From Sphaerobacter sp. (lineage in GTDB: Bacteria > Chloroflexota > Chloroflexia > Thermomicrobiales > Thermomicrobiaceae), in assembly GCA_029961075.1 (NCBI GenBank), contig JASBVL010000027.1, forward strand, positions 1 through 64,000: a DNA stretch of 64,000 bases, read 5' to 3'. The position numbers and the translations under genes are program-made. Shown here piece by piece: positions 32,194 through 43,557 of this stretch (position 1 is its first letter; every line of letters starts with the position of its first letter). The notes beneath the pieces were generated by a model. It did not search any database, was not told the DNA's origin, and was given only the letters and a program-made list of their open reading frames with translations.

Positions 32194-33765
32194 TCACGCC
32201 TTGACCAACGTGCCGTTGATGGCGGCCAGATCCTCGAGCTGCGAGTAGATCCAGGCCAGGATGTCTTGCTCCACGACGAGCTGCCGCAGCGCCCGTGCCC
32301 GTCGCGCGCGCTCCTCGGCCGGCATGGTGAGCGCCTGGTAGATCGCGTGCGCCGTGCTCTCCACGTCCGCGGGGGAGACCCAGAGCGCGTGCTCGCCGAG
32401 TTGCTGGTAGGCGCCGGCCGTCTCCGACAGGATCAGCACGCCGTCGCGCCGGTTGAGCAGCGCGCCCTCCTTCGCCACCAGGTTCATCCCGTCGAAGATC
32501 GCGTTCACCAGCAGCACGTCGTAGTGCTTCATGGCGGCGAGGGCCCGCGGGTAGTCGTCGCCGATGAAGAGGTGGATCGGCTCCCAGGCCACGCCGTCGC
32601 GCTCCGCCATGTTGGCGTACTTAGTTTTGATCCGCCCCACGATCGTGTTGATGTCGTCCAGGTAGTCGACGTACTCGGCCACCTCCAGCCGGGACGGCAC
32701 CAGGAAGGCGAGGAAGTTCACCCGGCCGATGAACTCCGGGTGCTGCTCCAGGAAGCGATCATAGGCGTGGAAGCCCCGCACGATGTTCTTGCTCGGCTCG
32801 GCGCGATCCACCCGGAGGATGGTGTACTCGTTGAAGAACGACTTGAGGTGCTCTTCGTGGCGCAGGGCGTCCTCGCTGGCCGCGACCCGGCGTACGGCGT
32901 CCACGTCGATCGAGATCGGGTAGGAGCGCACGTAGGTGGTGCGCCCGCGGTAGTGGATCTCGCGCCGGCGGTAGTCGATGTCCACGTCGTCCAACGTCGC
33001 CTCGCAGGTGTAGATGAAGCTGCGCGCGTGACGCGGCGTCTGGAAGCCGACGATGTCGTTCGCCAGCATGCTGTGGCAGATCGCCCGGCGGAACGCCTCG
33101 GGCAGCAGGCGCCAGTAGTCGGGGTCCGGCCAGGGGATGTGGACGAAGTGCTGCAAGACGAGATCAGGCCGCGCCTCGCGCAGGTAGCCCGCCACGAGGT
33201 AGAGATGATAGTCCTGCAGCATCACCACCGGCGGCTGGGCGCTGGCCTCGACCGCGGCCAGGATCTCATCGGCGAACTGCCGGTTCACCGTCACGTAGCC
33301 GGAGTTCCAGGCATGCCAGATATTGTGGTCGATGTCCGGCTGGCGCGGGGTGTCCCACAGGTAGTGCTGCAGAAACCACAGGAGGGGGTTGCTGATCTGG
33401 TTGTAGTAGCCGTCGTAGGCGTCGGGATCGGAGACGACGAAGCGCACCCGGAAGTCGGTGTCGTCCGGCTGGATGACCGCTTCGCCTCGCTCCTCGGCCA
33501 GCCGGGCGCGCAGGCGGTCGCCGTCCGTCATCGCGGCCGCGACCCACACCGCGTCGGTGAAGCGGCTGACCGCGCTGATCGCCGTCACCACACCGCCGGT
33601 CCCACGCCGCGTGCTGAAGGAGCCGTCAGGTTCAAGGTGGAACTCGACCGGGCCACGATTCGACGCGATGATCAGGGTCACCCGGCTGAGGAGATCGCGC
33701 GCCGAATTGGGGAGACCGCGCCGCTCCCCTGCCTCGTTGGTTGCCGCTGCATGCTCGTCAGCCAC
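32194..33765 (-). CDS. otsA: Alpha,alpha-trehalose-phosphate synthase (GT20)
   Basis: Transfers glucose from a nucleotide sugar to glucose 6-phosphate, giving trehalose 6-phosphate, for osmotic and heat protection. The 523-aa protein is near family length. ASNRGPVEF, GGVVTAI, VWVAAA, then WFLQHYLWDTPRQP, MLQDYHLYLVAGYL, FVHIPWPDPDYWRLLP, RSYPISIDVDAV, RVDRAEPSKNIVRGF, NAIFDGMNLVAKEGALLN and LSETAGA are GT20 blocks in order. A glucosylglycerol-phosphate synthase role remains possible. GTG 33765 has a close purine site. No trehalose-6-phosphate phosphatase gene is adjacent. Confidence 0.93.
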   Translation of the reverse strand: MADEHAAATNEAGERRGLPNSARDLLSRVTLIIASNRGPVEFHLEPDGSFSTRRGTGGVVTAISAVSRFTDAVWVAAAMTDGDRLRARLAEERGEAVIQPDDTDFRVRFVVSDPDAYDGYYNQISNPLLWFLQHYLWDTPRQPDIDHNIWHAWNSGYVTVNRQFADEILAAVEASAQPPVVMLQDYHLYLVAGYLREARPDLVLQHFVHIPWPDPDYWRLLPEAFRRAICHSMLANDIVGFQTPRHARSFIYTCEATLDDVDIDYRRREIHYRGRTTYVRSYPISIDVDAVRRVAASEDALRHEEHLKSFFNEYTILRVDRAEPSKNIVRGFHAYDRFLEQHPEFIGRVNFLAFLVPSRLEVAEYVDYLDDINTIVGRIKTKYANMAERDGVAWEPIHLFIGDDYPRALAAMKHYDVLLVNAIFDGMNLVAKEGALLNRRDGVLILSETAGAYQQLGEHALWVSPADVESTAHAIYQALTMPAEERARRARALRQLVVEQDILAWIYSQLEDLAAINGTLVKA

Positions 33766-34151
33766 CTGTCCCTCGCATCCCGTTGTGCTGGTCGACTCGT
33801 GCAGTGCCGGGGCTCGCCACCCGTGCGCCGTGGCGTGGCCGGGCAGTGAGTGGCGACGCCGCGCCTGGTGTGCCGATGCGCCTCGTGCTCGCTGGTCGAA
33901 CGTAGGCTGGCAGGCGGCGCTGGGTGCGGTGCCAGGAACACCACTGCCTCCAACCGTGACCCCCGGGCCGCGTCCCTCGTAATCTCGATCCTACCACAGC
34001 CTCTCGCGCGCTTCCGGCCCCCGGCCCGGCTCGCGAACATATCCGTTTCCGCGTCAGATGGCGTAGAATGGCACCATCTGGTGGCTCCCAGTCGATCGTG
34101 TTGCGCGACGCTGAGGTGGCCGTTTGTGTCCCGGAGGAGGCGAGGCTGGCC
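33766..34151. other. Divergent spacer between otsA and the zinc-ribbon gene
   Basis: No gene is supported. Around 34060, TAGAAT preceded by a TTTCCG-like box could be a weak promoter for the gene at 34152. GGAGGAGGCGAG (34134-34145) is that gene's ribosome site. An otsA promoter was not identified. Confidence 0.4.
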
Positions 34152-34469
34152 GTGGCTCGCCCCGGAGATCGGATCTGTCCTGACTGCGGCAGCGGCCGCA
34201 CCGAGCTGGTCCAGCGGGGGCTGGCAGGGCTGGTCAACGCGACGGACCAGTACTATCGCTGCCACGACTGCGGGCGCATCACCTATGAGATCCTGGCGCG
34301 GACCGCGCGCGAGATCCGCGCCGGGCGGATCGAGCCGGGCCGGGTGATCCGCGCCGCCGGCCATCCCTACACCGTGCGCCGCGTCCTCAAGATCGGGGTC
34401 AACGAGTACCTGGTCTACCTGCGGCCCGCCGAGGACCCCTTCCCGATGTCCGGCCCTCGGTCGCGATAG
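34152..34469 (+). CDS. Small zinc-ribbon protein, function unknown
   Basis: A 105-aa protein. CPDCGSGRTELVQRG and, ~25 residues later, YYRCHDCGRITYEI form a two-knuckle zinc ribbon (CxxC...CxxC). The C-terminal half is a basic beta-rich segment (RAAGHPYTVRRVLKIGVNEY). Such ribbons bind nucleic acid or proteins; no specific family is recognised. GTG 34152 is chosen because GGAGGAGGCGAG lies ~7 nt upstream and the product begins VARPGDRICPDC; a longer in-frame start at 34068 has no ribosome site. Monocistronic, divergent from otsA. Confidence 0.65.
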   Translation: MARPGDRICPDCGSGRTELVQRGLAGLVNATDQYYRCHDCGRITYEILARTAREIRAGRIEPGRVIRAAGHPYTVRRVLKIGVNEYLVYLRPAEDPFPMSGPRSR

Positions 34470-34566
34470 GGCGTGTCCCCCTCATCCCTGCGCCCCCGCC
34501 TCCCCATGGGGCGAGCGGGGAGAGACCCCGCCGGGCCGGTCGGGGGTGGCGGCCGGCCCGGGCGCA

Positions 34567-37110
34567 TCACGGCCCCCCGGCGAGCCAGTCGATGGTCGCG
34601 GCGGCGGTCTGCCCCGCCGCCGCAACCGTGAGCGTGTCCCGGCCAGGGTTGGCGCCGGTCCAGGAGCAGGTGGCCGTGCCGTCCGCGCCGGTCGGGCCGC
34701 TGACCGCCGCTGCGACCGCGGCGTTGGCGGAGCCCGCCGCCAGCGCGCAGGCCACGGCGACGCCCGGCACCGGGTTCCGCGCCGCCGAGCCGTCAGTGAC
34801 GCGGACGGTCACGGTGTGCGCCGTGCCCACCGGCGCGCTGGCGGACGCGGGCTCGACGGCGAGCGCGCGGCTGAGGCCGAGGGTCCACGACGTCTGGCGC
34901 GTCTCCCGCTCGCCCGGGTCGCGCACCCCGTCGCGGTCCCCGTCGACCCAGACCTCGAGCGTGTCGAGGCCGAGCGCCCCGTTGGACGCGTAGGCGAGGG
35001 TCGCCTGCCCCGCGCCGTCGGTGGTCGCGGACACGACCCTACCCGCGTTCGGCCCACTCTGCACCGCCAACTGCACCGGCACGCCCGGCAGCGGGTCCTG
35101 GAACTGATCGGAGACCGTCACCGTCGCGCGGTACGGGGGTGGGGTGCCCTGCTCGTCGGTGACCGGCTGCGCGTCCGGCCCCCAGGAGACGGCGAAGGTC
35201 CGGAAGAAGCGGGGGCTGGCGTGGGACGTCACCGCCAGGGAGTAGACCGCCGAGCCGTCGCCACCCACCGCATGGTTCACATTGTTCGACACGCCCACCA
35301 GCGTGCCCGCGCCGACGGCGCCCACCACGGCCGACCCGACCAGGCCCGCCGGCTGCTCGCTCAGGTTCAGCGTGGAGAGCGTGGCGCCCGCGCCGGCTGG
35401 CAGCGGGAAGCGCAGCGGCGCCTCCGCGTCGTTCGCGGCCACCGTCGGTGCGACCGGCACCCCGCTGGGGTCGACGAACTGTACCCAGGCCTCCACGGCC
35501 GCGCCGCTCGGGTTGAACAGGTTGATCCCGGAGGTGTCGCCCATCCCGGTGCTCGGGTTGCCCTTCTGCACCAGCGGCAGCGCCAGCAGCGCCTCGTACA
35601 GGACGCGCCCGTTCACTGGCGTGCCGGCCGACGCGGCCTCCCGGCCCCCACCCTGGGCACGGCTGGCCGGGTAGGACAGGGCGTGGCCCTGGCCCTGCCC
35701 GCCCAGGTACTTCACCTCGTCGATGGCCGCCACCAGCGGCGCCGTGCCCGCGATCCGGACCGCGGTCACCTGGCTCTCCCCGAGGCCGAAGCTGCCCGTC
35801 GCCGGGATGTAGACGTACTCCATGGCCCGCGGCGGGATAGTCACCATCTCGGCCGCCACCACGTTGCTGCTGTAGTTGTAGTAGGTCACCGTCACCTGGT
35901 TGTACACGCTGGCCAGGTTGGCGACGTTGATGCCGGTGTTCCAGCCGTTGTAGTCGCGGAACACCAGCGGGCCGAACTTCTCGGTCGGGCTGGCCGCCCC
36001 ATCGTCGGTGCGGGGCTGGCCCACGGTGGTCAGCAGCATGCCGGTCACGGGCTTGACGCGGAAGGCCGCCGCCACCACGGCGTGGGTGGCGTCGACCCAG
36101 ACCGCGCCGACCGCGCCCTCCGGGAAGCCGGCGTCCGCCCTCAGGTCGACCCGCACCGTCTCGCCGGCCTTCAGGGTCTTGCCGGAGAGGAGCATGGCGC
36201 TCGGGCCGGCGAAGCCCTGGCCGCCGGCGGCGTAGAAGGTCGCGCTGACCGAGGTGGGCTTGCCCGAGACGTTGGTGATGACCAGCACGCTGTTCCAGCC
36301 GTTGTTGGTCTGCACGATCGGCACGACCCAGCGGGACTGGCCCTCGAGCGGCGCCCCGCCGTTGCCCGCCAGCGCCACATCCCCGGCCGGGATGGCGCTG
36401 TAGCCGTCGACGGCCGCGGTCGCGCTGGTGGTGCGGACGCCCACCGTCCCGACGGTGTGCTTCTCGACGCCGGCGATGCGCGGCAGCGGGCAGGCGAAGC
36501 GGTAGGTCAGGGTGTAGCTGCTGCCCGCGTTCGGCTCGGCGCCCTTCGGGCTCCAGACGATGGCGAGCTGGCCGTGGCGGTACTCCCAGGTGAAATCGAC
36601 GCCCGCGGCGAAGACCTTGCCGCCCTGGGTCACGCTGACCGCGTCGACCGTGCGCGGCGCCGGGGCCGGCAGCGTCGCCGTGTCGACCGTGCCGCGCTGG
36701 CTCCCGCGGCTGACGACCGTACTGCCCCCCGCGCACAGCCCCGCGCCGGCCAGGTCATCGAGGTCGTGCCAGGTGGCGGAGGCGATCACGCCCGCGCCCG
36801 GCTCCGGCAGGCCGAGCTCGCTGGCGTCCCAGGTCTGCGCGGCGCGCGGGTTGAGCGTCAGGCGCGCCAGGGTGCGCCCGGCCGCGTCGGTCACGGTCAC
36901 GTCGACCGGGAAGACCTCCAGATTCTGCACCGTGATCGCGCCGGTGATGCCGTCGATGCCGCCGAGCGCATCATGGTAGGGCACCCAGGGGAAATAGAGC
37001 GTCGGCTGGCCCGGCTCCTCGGGCGCGGCCCTGGCCGTCGCGGCGGGGCCGATGATGAGGCTTGCGAGGAGGCTGAGTCCCAGCAGGGCGCGCAGCCAGG
37101 TTCGTCCCAA
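34567..37110 (-). CDS. NGWNT-module secreted protein with Ig-like C-terminal domains (paralogue 3)
   Basis: An 847-aa exported protein. TTG 37110 follows GGAAGGAG and yields a signal peptide, GRTWLRALLGLSLLASLIIG then ATARAAPEEP. The first ~650 residues repeat the four-module plan of the protein at 22430: LYFPWVPYHDAL, WVVPIVQTNNGWNSVLVITN, PLVFRDYNGWNTGINVANLA, and LPLVQKGNPSTGMGDTSGIN. The last ~190 residues are extra: two invasin-type (Big_1-like) Ig domains, VTVSDQFQDPLPGVPVQLAV with TDGAGQATLAYAS, and VRVTDGSAARNPVPGVAVAC with DGTATCSWTGANPG. This supports an extended extracellular stalk. No anchor motif seen. Opposite strand from the other two copies. Confidence 0.85.
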   Translation of the reverse strand: MGRTWLRALLGLSLLASLIIGPAATARAAPEEPGQPTLYFPWVPYHDALGGIDGITGAITVQNLEVFPVDVTVTDAAGRTLARLTLNPRAAQTWDASELGLPEPGAGVIASATWHDLDDLAGAGLCAGGSTVVSRGSQRGTVDTATLPAPAPRTVDAVSVTQGGKVFAAGVDFTWEYRHGQLAIVWSPKGAEPNAGSSYTLTYRFACPLPRIAGVEKHTVGTVGVRTTSATAAVDGYSAIPAGDVALAGNGGAPLEGQSRWVVPIVQTNNGWNSVLVITNVSGKPTSVSATFYAAGGQGFAGPSAMLLSGKTLKAGETVRVDLRADAGFPEGAVGAVWVDATHAVVAAAFRVKPVTGMLLTTVGQPRTDDGAASPTEKFGPLVFRDYNGWNTGINVANLASVYNQVTVTYYNYSSNVVAAEMVTIPPRAMEYVYIPATGSFGLGESQVTAVRIAGTAPLVAAIDEVKYLGGQGQGHALSYPASRAQGGGREAASAGTPVNGRVLYEALLALPLVQKGNPSTGMGDTSGINLFNPSGAAVEAWVQFVDPSGVPVAPTVAANDAEAPLRFPLPAGAGATLSTLNLSEQPAGLVGSAVVGAVGAGTLVGVSNNVNHAVGGDGSAVYSLAVTSHASPRFFRTFAVSWGPDAQPVTDEQGTPPPYRATVTVSDQFQDPLPGVPVQLAVQSGPNAGRVVSATTDGAGQATLAYASNGALGLDTLEVWVDGDRDGVRDPGERETRQTSWTLGLSRALAVEPASASAPVGTAHTVTVRVTDGSAARNPVPGVAVACALAAGSANAAVAAAVSGPTGADGTATCSWTGANPGRDTLTVAAAGQTAAATIDWLAGGP

Positions 37111-37529
37111 CCCATCGCTCCTTCCGCTCCACGATCCTCCGCGCGCAGACGACCCGGCGCCTGCCGGCGAGGCCGTCCCATCGTCTCCGCCACCGTGGCA
37201 GGTCCACCGGCGGGCGCTGGCCGCTGCCGGTCTTCCCGCGCAGGTGCGGTGCGGCGCGCTCCCGCGCTCGCGCGACCGCGCTGGCGTTTCGGGCGTGTTG
37301 ATCGCTGCGGTGGGTTGCGTGCCGGGTCTCCCGCGATCGAGGCGACGCCGTCCCAGGGGTAGAACGTACGAGGAGCGGAGGAGGTAGCGGGGGCGGGCGC
37401 GTGCCCTGGCCGAGCGCGGGGCGCGGCGGCCCCGCCGGCGGGGTGGATGAGACGGCCCCCGGCCCCGCTCCCGGGTTGAGGCGGCGGCTCGGGGGCCACG
37501 GTGCGCGATCGGGTTGGTGTCCGACCGGG
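37111..37529. other. Spacer upstream of paralogue 3
   Basis: No gene, RNA or repeat family is recognised. The only functional sequence seen is the GGAAGGAG ribosome site of the minus-strand gene at 37118-37125. Confidence 0.45.
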
Positions 37530-38942
37530 TTAGGAGACCTGCATCGTCGCGGCGCGCAGCGTCTCCGGCATCGGCTTGCTGCGCTTGGTGGGGGTGACGT
37601 ACTGCTCGACGAGGGCGCTCGTGCCGCCGACGTTCAGCCGGTCGAAGATGAGGTTGAAGCGCTCCTCCAGGATGGCGCCGATCCCCTGGCGCACGTCGGC
37701 CGGGAGATCCCACATCTGGCGCTTGAAGGGGCCGAAGCCGCGCTTGCGCGTGGTGTAGTAGAACTGCGCGTCGGTCATCCCCGGCTTGCGCTCGTCGGCG
37801 TGGTGCTCCGCCAGGTAGGCGTAGATCTCGTTGCGCAGCTCGCTCGGGAAGAGCTCGCTGTCGTAGATCAGGTTCTGGAACGCCGTGGCCAGGTGCACCT
37901 CGCAGGCGTTGGCTTCGGCGAAGCGGTTGAAGGCGATCTCGGGCAGCGTCGAGGCGCCGTGCTGCACCGCGCCCGCCAAGCCGAACTCCTCGCGCGCGAC
38001 CTTGGAGAGCTCGGCCAGCGTCGCGAAGTCGACCTTGACGTCGGCGATCGTGCCGTCCGGCAGGACCACGCCGCCGTGGCTGGTGCCGGTCTGGACGCTG
38101 ATCTTGCTGATCCCGACCAGGTCGCTGCCGAGCCCGGCCAGCACCTCGTTGTAGCCCTGCATGAAGGCGCGCAGCTCGTGCACGTTGCTGTTCTTGCCGC
38201 CGACCTCACCGATCTCGCCGCCGACGGAGACCATTACCCCCTCGGGCTGGTGCTGGCGGATGAAGGCGGTCAGTTCGGCGCAGTGCTGGAAGTTGAGCCG
38301 CTGCTGCTCGAACACCGTCGGCTTGCTCAGGTCGACCAGGGTGGAGGAGTCGATGTCGATGTTATAGAACCCCGCATCCAGCGCCTCGAGGGTGAGCTGC
38401 TGGACGGCCTCGATCTCCTTCTGGGGATCCTTGGCGTAGCTCTTGGCGCTGATCTGGAAGTGGTCGCCCTGGATAAAGACCGGGCCGCGGTAGCCCTCGC
38501 GCAGCGCGGCCGCCAGGACGCTGGTGGCGTACTCCTCCGGGCGCTGCTGGGTGTAGCCGATCTCGGAGCGCGCGATCTCGAAGATGAACTGCTTGCAGTC
38601 GTACCGCATCGCGGTGCGGAACACCGCGCGGGCGGTGTCGTAGGTCAGACCGCGCACGTTGATCGCCGGCGTCGTGCGGTGGTGCCACGCCCCGCGCCCG
38701 CCGGCCATGTAGTAGTCATGGATCGACGCGGGAAGCGCGCCCAGCGCCTGCGCGGCCTCCCAGATCACCCACCGGCACGCCGCCTTGACGGCGTCGTCGC
38801 CGAAGACGGCGCTGTAGACCAGGCGGTCGACCTTCTGCTCGCGAAAGGCACGCTCGTCCGTGATCGACAGCGTGCCGTCGCGGATCTCGGCCGCCGGCCT
38901 GAGATCGTCGAGGACCTCGTGAATCGAAGCATAGCCCTGCAT
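37530..38942 (-). CDS. Class II (zinc) fructose-bisphosphate aldolase-like protein
   Basis: A 470-aa protein, longer than the usual 280-350 aa class II aldolases. GPVFIQGDHFQISAKSY resembles the zinc/substrate region (HxDH-type), NIDIDSSTLVDLS the catalytic strand, GGEIGEVGGKNSNVHE the second metal-ligand block and QTGTSHGGVVLP the phosphate loop. VQHGASTLPEIAFNRFAE matches the HGGS-like segment near the third zinc histidine. The N-terminal ~100 residues and the C-terminal arm (YYTTRKRGFGPFKRQMWDLP) are extra. It may act on a different ketose bisphosphate or be a tagatose-type enzyme. ATG 38942 follows GAGGAGG. Confidence 0.8.
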   Translation of the reverse strand: MQGYASIHEVLDDLRPAAEIRDGTLSITDERAFREQKVDRLVYSAVFGDDAVKAACRWVIWEAAQALGALPASIHDYYMAGGRGAWHHRTTPAINVRGLTYDTARAVFRTAMRYDCKQFIFEIARSEIGYTQQRPEEYATSVLAAALREGYRGPVFIQGDHFQISAKSYAKDPQKEIEAVQQLTLEALDAGFYNIDIDSSTLVDLSKPTVFEQQRLNFQHCAELTAFIRQHQPEGVMVSVGGEIGEVGGKNSNVHELRAFMQGYNEVLAGLGSDLVGISKISVQTGTSHGGVVLPDGTIADVKVDFATLAELSKVAREEFGLAGAVQHGASTLPEIAFNRFAEANACEVHLATAFQNLIYDSELFPSELRNEIYAYLAEHHADERKPGMTDAQFYYTTRKRGFGPFKRQMWDLPADVRQGIGAILEERFNLIFDRLNVGGTSALVEQYVTPTKRSKPMPETLRAATMQVS

Positions 38943-39136
38943 TGCCGCTGCCTCCTCGCGGTGTCGTTCGCGTGGCCCGGCCTCCGGGGGCCGGCCGCTG
39001 CCTATCTTAGCCGCAAGTCTCGGATGCAAGCCACACCCGGTGGCCCAGCAAATTCCAGGCCGGGCCGTGGCGCCGTGCTCCTGGGAGCGCCGAGTCGTGG
39101 AGGCCGGCCTCCGGCTCCCCGGTGCGCCGGGCGCGC

Positions 39137-39320
39137 GTCGTAGGGGCGGGCCTGGTGCCGCACGGCGCCGCCCGCCTGCGCCCGACCGCGAGACACCGGC
39201 CCGTCGTGCCACCAGTAGGGGAGGGGCGTGTCGGACGGAGTACCGCCCGGCGATGCGTGGTCGGCGGCGGGATGGTATTCCCACGTCGGGAGGGCACAAG
39301 GCCCTCCCCTACCAGACCAG
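39137..39320. repeat. GTAGGGG-family repeats upstream of the aldolase gene
   Basis: Copies at 39141 (GTAGGGGCGGGCCTGGTGCC) and 39216 (AGTAGGGGAGGGGCGTGTC), with a facing end GAGGGCACAAGGCCCTCCCC near 39290. The latter two form one inverted-repeat element. Together with the next entry they fill the 567-nt gene-free gap. Confidence 0.75.
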
Positions 39321-39339
39321 GGGCGGCGGGCGCCTTCGT

Positions 39340-39440
39340 GTCATCCTGAGCGGAGCCCGGGTGAGCCGGGCGGAGTCGAAGGATCTCTCCAATACCCTGC
39401 CAGACCACGGAGAGATCCTTCGCTGCGCTCAGGATGACAG
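39340..39440. repeat. Inverted-repeat element (GTCATCCTGAGCG family), copy 1
   Basis: Ends GTCATCCTGAGCG and CGCTCAGGATGAC form a 13-bp terminal inverted repeat. Internally GAAGGATCTC faces GAGATCCTTC. The 101-bp length, palindromy and second copy at 43558-43668 suggest a MITE-like element. A partial copy lies at 60105-60160. Confidence 0.85.
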
Positions 39441-39509
39441 CGGGCCGCGCAGGCGGGCGGCTCCGTCCGAGTCGAAGCGCCTGCCCGGCGCCTGCCGGAG
39501 GGATCGCCG

Positions 39510-41501
<1,992 letters not shown>

Positions 41502-41537
41502 ACGTGCGTGTCCTTTCGTGCATCGTGCTGCCGGTGG

Positions 41538-41900
41538 TGCGTGATGGGTGAGATGCGTGTTCCGTAGTGCGTATTCCGTGTTGCGTGGTCCGTGTCCTCA
41601 GTGCGTGCGCGCTGGGCCGCGTGCCGCTGGCATGGGCCTCTCCTCCAGCGTCCGTCTCATCCGGCGTGTCTCCACCGTCTCTCCAGCGCGATCCCCCTCC
41701 AGCGCGCGGTCCTGCCAGCCTGAACGGCTCCGTGCGGGAACCGTCTTTCGGTAGGGGAGAGCCGTGTGCCGCACGGAGCTGCCCGCGTCTTAGTTAGGCG
41801 GGGACAAGCCCCGCCCCTACCGGTGGCTCGCGCCGAAGGCTTGCGGTAGGGGAGAGCCTGGTGCCGAACGGAGCCGCCCGCGCGCTCCCCGGCGCGAGCC
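41538..41900. repeat. Heptad-repeat arm (copy 3) and GTAGGGG-family repeats
   Basis: At 41552-41595 units TGCGTGT, TCCGTAG, TGCGTAT, TCCGTGT, TGCGTGG, TCCGTGT form one heptad arm with no facing arm or core. From 41751 to 41890, GGTAGGGGAGAGCCGTGTGC, then GGGGACAAGCCCCGCCCCTA, then a second GGTAGGGGAGAGCCTGGTGC are the GTAGGGG family. The gap 41502-41998 holds no gene. Confidence 0.75.
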
Positions 41901-41998
41901 GGCGGGCGGTGCTCCGCTCGACGAGCCCGGGCCCGCACGACCGGACCACCGCCCGACCCGCTCGCGACGACCGGCCGGCGCGGCCGCATCGCCGCCCG

Positions 41999-43369
41999 TC
42001 AGCCCGCCGCCGACTCCCCGAACAGCGTCCAGATGGTCGCGGCGTACTTGATGCCGGCCAGGTAGTGCCCCACCGTCATGAACTCGTTGGCGGCGTGTCC
42101 GCGCCAGTCCGGCGGGCCGATCCCGGTCCCGGCCCCGGGGATGCCCAACTTGCCCGCCAGCCAGACCGCCTGCCGCCCGGACGCCGACTCGCTCGGTCGC
42201 AGCGACGGCTCGCGGCCGTAGACCCGGCGCGCCGCCTCCACCACGATGCGCGCGAAGGGGGAGTCGGCGGGCACGCGCGACGGCTCGATGCTGCCCAGGT
42301 CGTGCAGCTCGACATCGGCGAACCCGTGCTCGTCCAGGTGGCGGCGCAGGCGCTGGAAGATGTCGGCCGGGTCCTGATCGACCACCAGCCGGAAGTCGAG
42401 ATTGACCGTCGCCGTCGCGGGCAGCAGCGTCTTGTTGCCCTCGCCGACGTACCCGGAGGCGAAGCCCGCTATGTTGCAGGTGGGGGTGAAGAGGAGCTGC
42501 TCCAGCGCGTCGACGCCCGAGACCCCGCCGAGGAATCGGTCGACGCCGAGGTCCCGCTGCTGCGCCGCGTCGTCCCAGCCGGCCCGCTCCAGCAGCGCGC
42601 GCTCCAGCGGCGTCGGCGGCCGCACGGCGTCGTAGAAGCCCGGGATCCGCACGCGGCCGTCGGGCCCCTTGATCGACGCCAGCGCCCAGACGAGCGTCCA
42701 GGCGGGGTTGGGCACCAGCCGGGCGCGCGCCGAGTGGAGGTCCTTGCTGCCACCCCGCGCCCGGAGCTGCACGAAGAGCAGCCCCGAGGTGCCGAGGCTG
42801 ATGCGGGGCACGTCGCCGGCGTCGAAGCCGCCGTCGAACGAGAGCGCGGCGTCGGCGGCGAGCAGGTCGCGGTGGCGCTCGACGAAGGCCGGCAGGCTGG
42901 GGCTGCCGCTCTCCTCCTCGCCGTCGAAGATGAACTTGAGGTTGATCGGCAGGCCGCCCGTGGCCCGGAGCGCCTCGACCGCCTTGAGGTGCGCCATCAG
43001 GTTCCCCTTGGCGTCGGTGGCGCCGCGGCCGATGATGCGGTCCCCAACCCGCCGCGCCTCAAAGGGCGGGGACTCCCAGTCCGTCTCCGGCTCGGCCGGC
43101 TGCACGTCGTAGTGGGTGTAGATCAGCAGCGTCGGTGCGCCGGGCCGGTCGCTGGCGGCCTCGCCGTAGACGATCGGCAGGCCGTCCGTCTCCATCACCC
43201 GGGCGGTGATCCCGACGTCGCCCATCATCTCGACCAGGAGCGCGGCGCACTCGCGCACGCCGACGTTGGCCGAGGAGATCGACGGCTGCCGGATCAGCCG
43301 CTGCAGGTCGCCGACCAGGCGGTCGGCGTGCGCGTCGACATAAGCAGAGACCGCGGCGAGGTCGGTCAT
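41999..43369 (-). CDS. M20-family metallopeptidase (dipeptidase)
   Basis: A 456-aa zinc dipeptidase of the carnosinase/CPG2-like M20 group. IYTHYDVQPAEP carries the first zinc His and Asp, GRGATDAKGNLMAHL the bridging Asp, and FDGEEESGSP the catalytic Glu with the next zinc Glu. SFDGG provides the following Asp, and GIPGAGTGIGPPDWRGHAAN the final His. RGGSKDLHSA is the dimerisation-domain histidine. ATG 43369 follows AAGGGGGAC; the frame is open to 43534 but lacks family sequence. No signal peptide, so cytoplasmic. It lies between two S9 peptidase genes, separated by repeats, a set consistent with peptide scavenging. Confidence 0.93.
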   Translation of the reverse strand: MTDLAAVSAYVDAHADRLVGDLQRLIRQPSISSANVGVRECAALLVEMMGDVGITARVMETDGLPIVYGEAASDRPGAPTLLIYTHYDVQPAEPETDWESPPFEARRVGDRIIGRGATDAKGNLMAHLKAVEALRATGGLPINLKFIFDGEEESGSPSLPAFVERHRDLLAADAALSFDGGFDAGDVPRISLGTSGLLFVQLRARGGSKDLHSARARLVPNPAWTLVWALASIKGPDGRVRIPGFYDAVRPPTPLERALLERAGWDDAAQQRDLGVDRFLGGVSGVDALEQLLFTPTCNIAGFASGYVGEGNKTLLPATATVNLDFRLVVDQDPADIFQRLRRHLDEHGFADVELHDLGSIEPSRVPADSPFARIVVEAARRVYGREPSLRPSESASGRQAVWLAGKLGIPGAGTGIGPPDWRGHAANEFMTVGHYLAGIKYAATIWTLFGESAAG

Positions 43370-43557
43370 GGCGTCCCCCTTCGTCCGTGCCGGTGTTGCC
43401 TGCCCCGCATTGTAGCGCCGCCGCGCGCCGGTGGGGCGTGGCCGGGCGACCTCCGCCAGCGCCCGCGGGCGACCCGCCGCTGCCGTCCGGTCGCACCCAG
43501 GGCGGCGCCATCCGCTCGCCCGCGCGGCGGCCACGCCGCAGCGGCCCCGGCCCCCTT

